NCBI GenBank assembly: GCA_030418115.1
Contig: JAUHQD010000019.1
Location: 1-64,000, forward strand
Direction of reading: 5' to 3'
DNA: 64,000 nt
Source: Alteromonadaceae bacterium BrNp21-10
GTDB taxonomy: Bacteria; Pseudomonadota; Gammaproteobacteria; Enterobacterales; Alteromonadaceae
Made by a program: the position numbers and the translations under genes. The notes under the pieces were generated by a model. The model saw only the letters and a program-made list of their open reading frames with translations, had not been told where the DNA came from and made no database searches. This document shows, piece after piece, positions 63,809-64,000 of the stretch (positions are counted from its first letter, which is position 1; each line of letters begins with the position of its first letter).

Positions 63809-64000
63809 ATGAAACCGGCTTATCTACCTGACAGACTTAATTATCCTCGGCGCTGGCACGAACTGCCCTTAGGGGAGTGTATTCGTCGTGAAACCGAGCA
63901 GGTGTTACAGCAACAATGTCGGCAATTTTTTGGCTACCATATGGTGATGCTAGGGGATTTAAGCTGTCAGCTTGATCTTAGCGAATGTGCGATCAAACAC
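63809..64000 (+). CDS. YafS-like SAM methyltransferase, N-terminal fragment cut by window end
   Basis: Open frame of 64 codons from ATG 63809 to the window end. The start (HELPLGECIRRETEQVLQQQ then FGYHMVMLGDL) resembles the N-terminus of E. coli YafS, which is likewise divergent from gloB. The SAM-binding motif would lie beyond the window. Confidence 0.75.
   Translation, partial: MKPAYLPDRLNYPRRWHELPLGECIRRETEQVLQQQCRQFFGYHMVMLGDLSCQLDLSECAIKH

Overview
The window looks like a chromosomal segment of a marine gammaproteobacterium of the Alteromonadales type (Shewanella, Colwellia and Thalassotalea-like relatives); I cannot fix the genus. Support for this comes from proteins close to E. coli homologues (ProS, TrmO, FolD, Gnd, ClpX, Lon), the tig-clpP-clpX-lon-hupB-ppiD block, the sapABCDF-pspF/pspABC block, a complete phenylalanine/tyrosine degradation cluster under a TyrR-type regulator, and surface-sorting genes (PEP-CTERM-like tails and a rhombosortase). 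Coding density is high, most operons end in clear intrinsic terminators, and there is no rRNA, CRISPR array, IS element or prophage.

Layout. 1-2825: a small ORF, then proS and trmO. 3078-6194: a secreted multidomain nuclease ending in a dockerin-like module, followed 18 bp later by a small secreted cohesin-like protein with a PEP-CTERM-like anchor. 6477-8112: glnK-amtB. 8232-16799: an accessory-looking stretch with a MerR regulator and its target carboxymuconolactone decarboxylase-like gene, a Cache-domain chemoreceptor, a small unknown gene plus a decayed copy of part of it, a GIY-YIG/DUF4357 protein, a hairpin-rich repeat region, a CPA1-type antiporter and a second PEP-CTERM-like protein. 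17248-21772: a four-gene GldA/GldF/GldG/DUF4340 ABC operon. 22108-25767: gnd, dlgD, folD. 26012-26504: five tRNA genes (Pro-Arg-His-Leu-Pro).

26815-35419 is the protein-quality-control block: trigger factor, ClpP, ClpX, Lon (with a sigma-32-like promoter), HU-beta and PpiD. 35516-43516 holds sapFDCBA and pspF on the minus strand, divergent from pspABC. The psp promoter region carries a sigma-54-like promoter and an IHF consensus site. 43774-50709 holds phhA-phhB, tyrR and hppD-hmgA-fahA-maiA. With the aromatic aminotransferase at 51327-52517 these encode every step from phenylalanine to fumarate and acetoacetate, and TyrR-box-like sites lie upstream of phhA, tyrR and hppD. 50726-64000 is mixed housekeeping: DUF2937, a PlsC-like acyltransferase, a 23-residue membrane peptide gene, glutathione peroxidase, an S9 peptidase, rhombosortase, an enoyl-CoA hydratase-like gene, gamma-glutamyltransferase, mltD, gloB and the start of a YafS-like methyltransferase.

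The strongest candidate for something little described is the dockerin-nuclease/cohesin pair at 3078-6194, which reads as a two-gene module for docking an extracellular DNase on an envelope-anchored scaffold. Next are the tiny membrane peptide with its own terminator (53739-53878), the clustered hairpins at 12886-13250, and the degenerate ATPase motifs of SapD.
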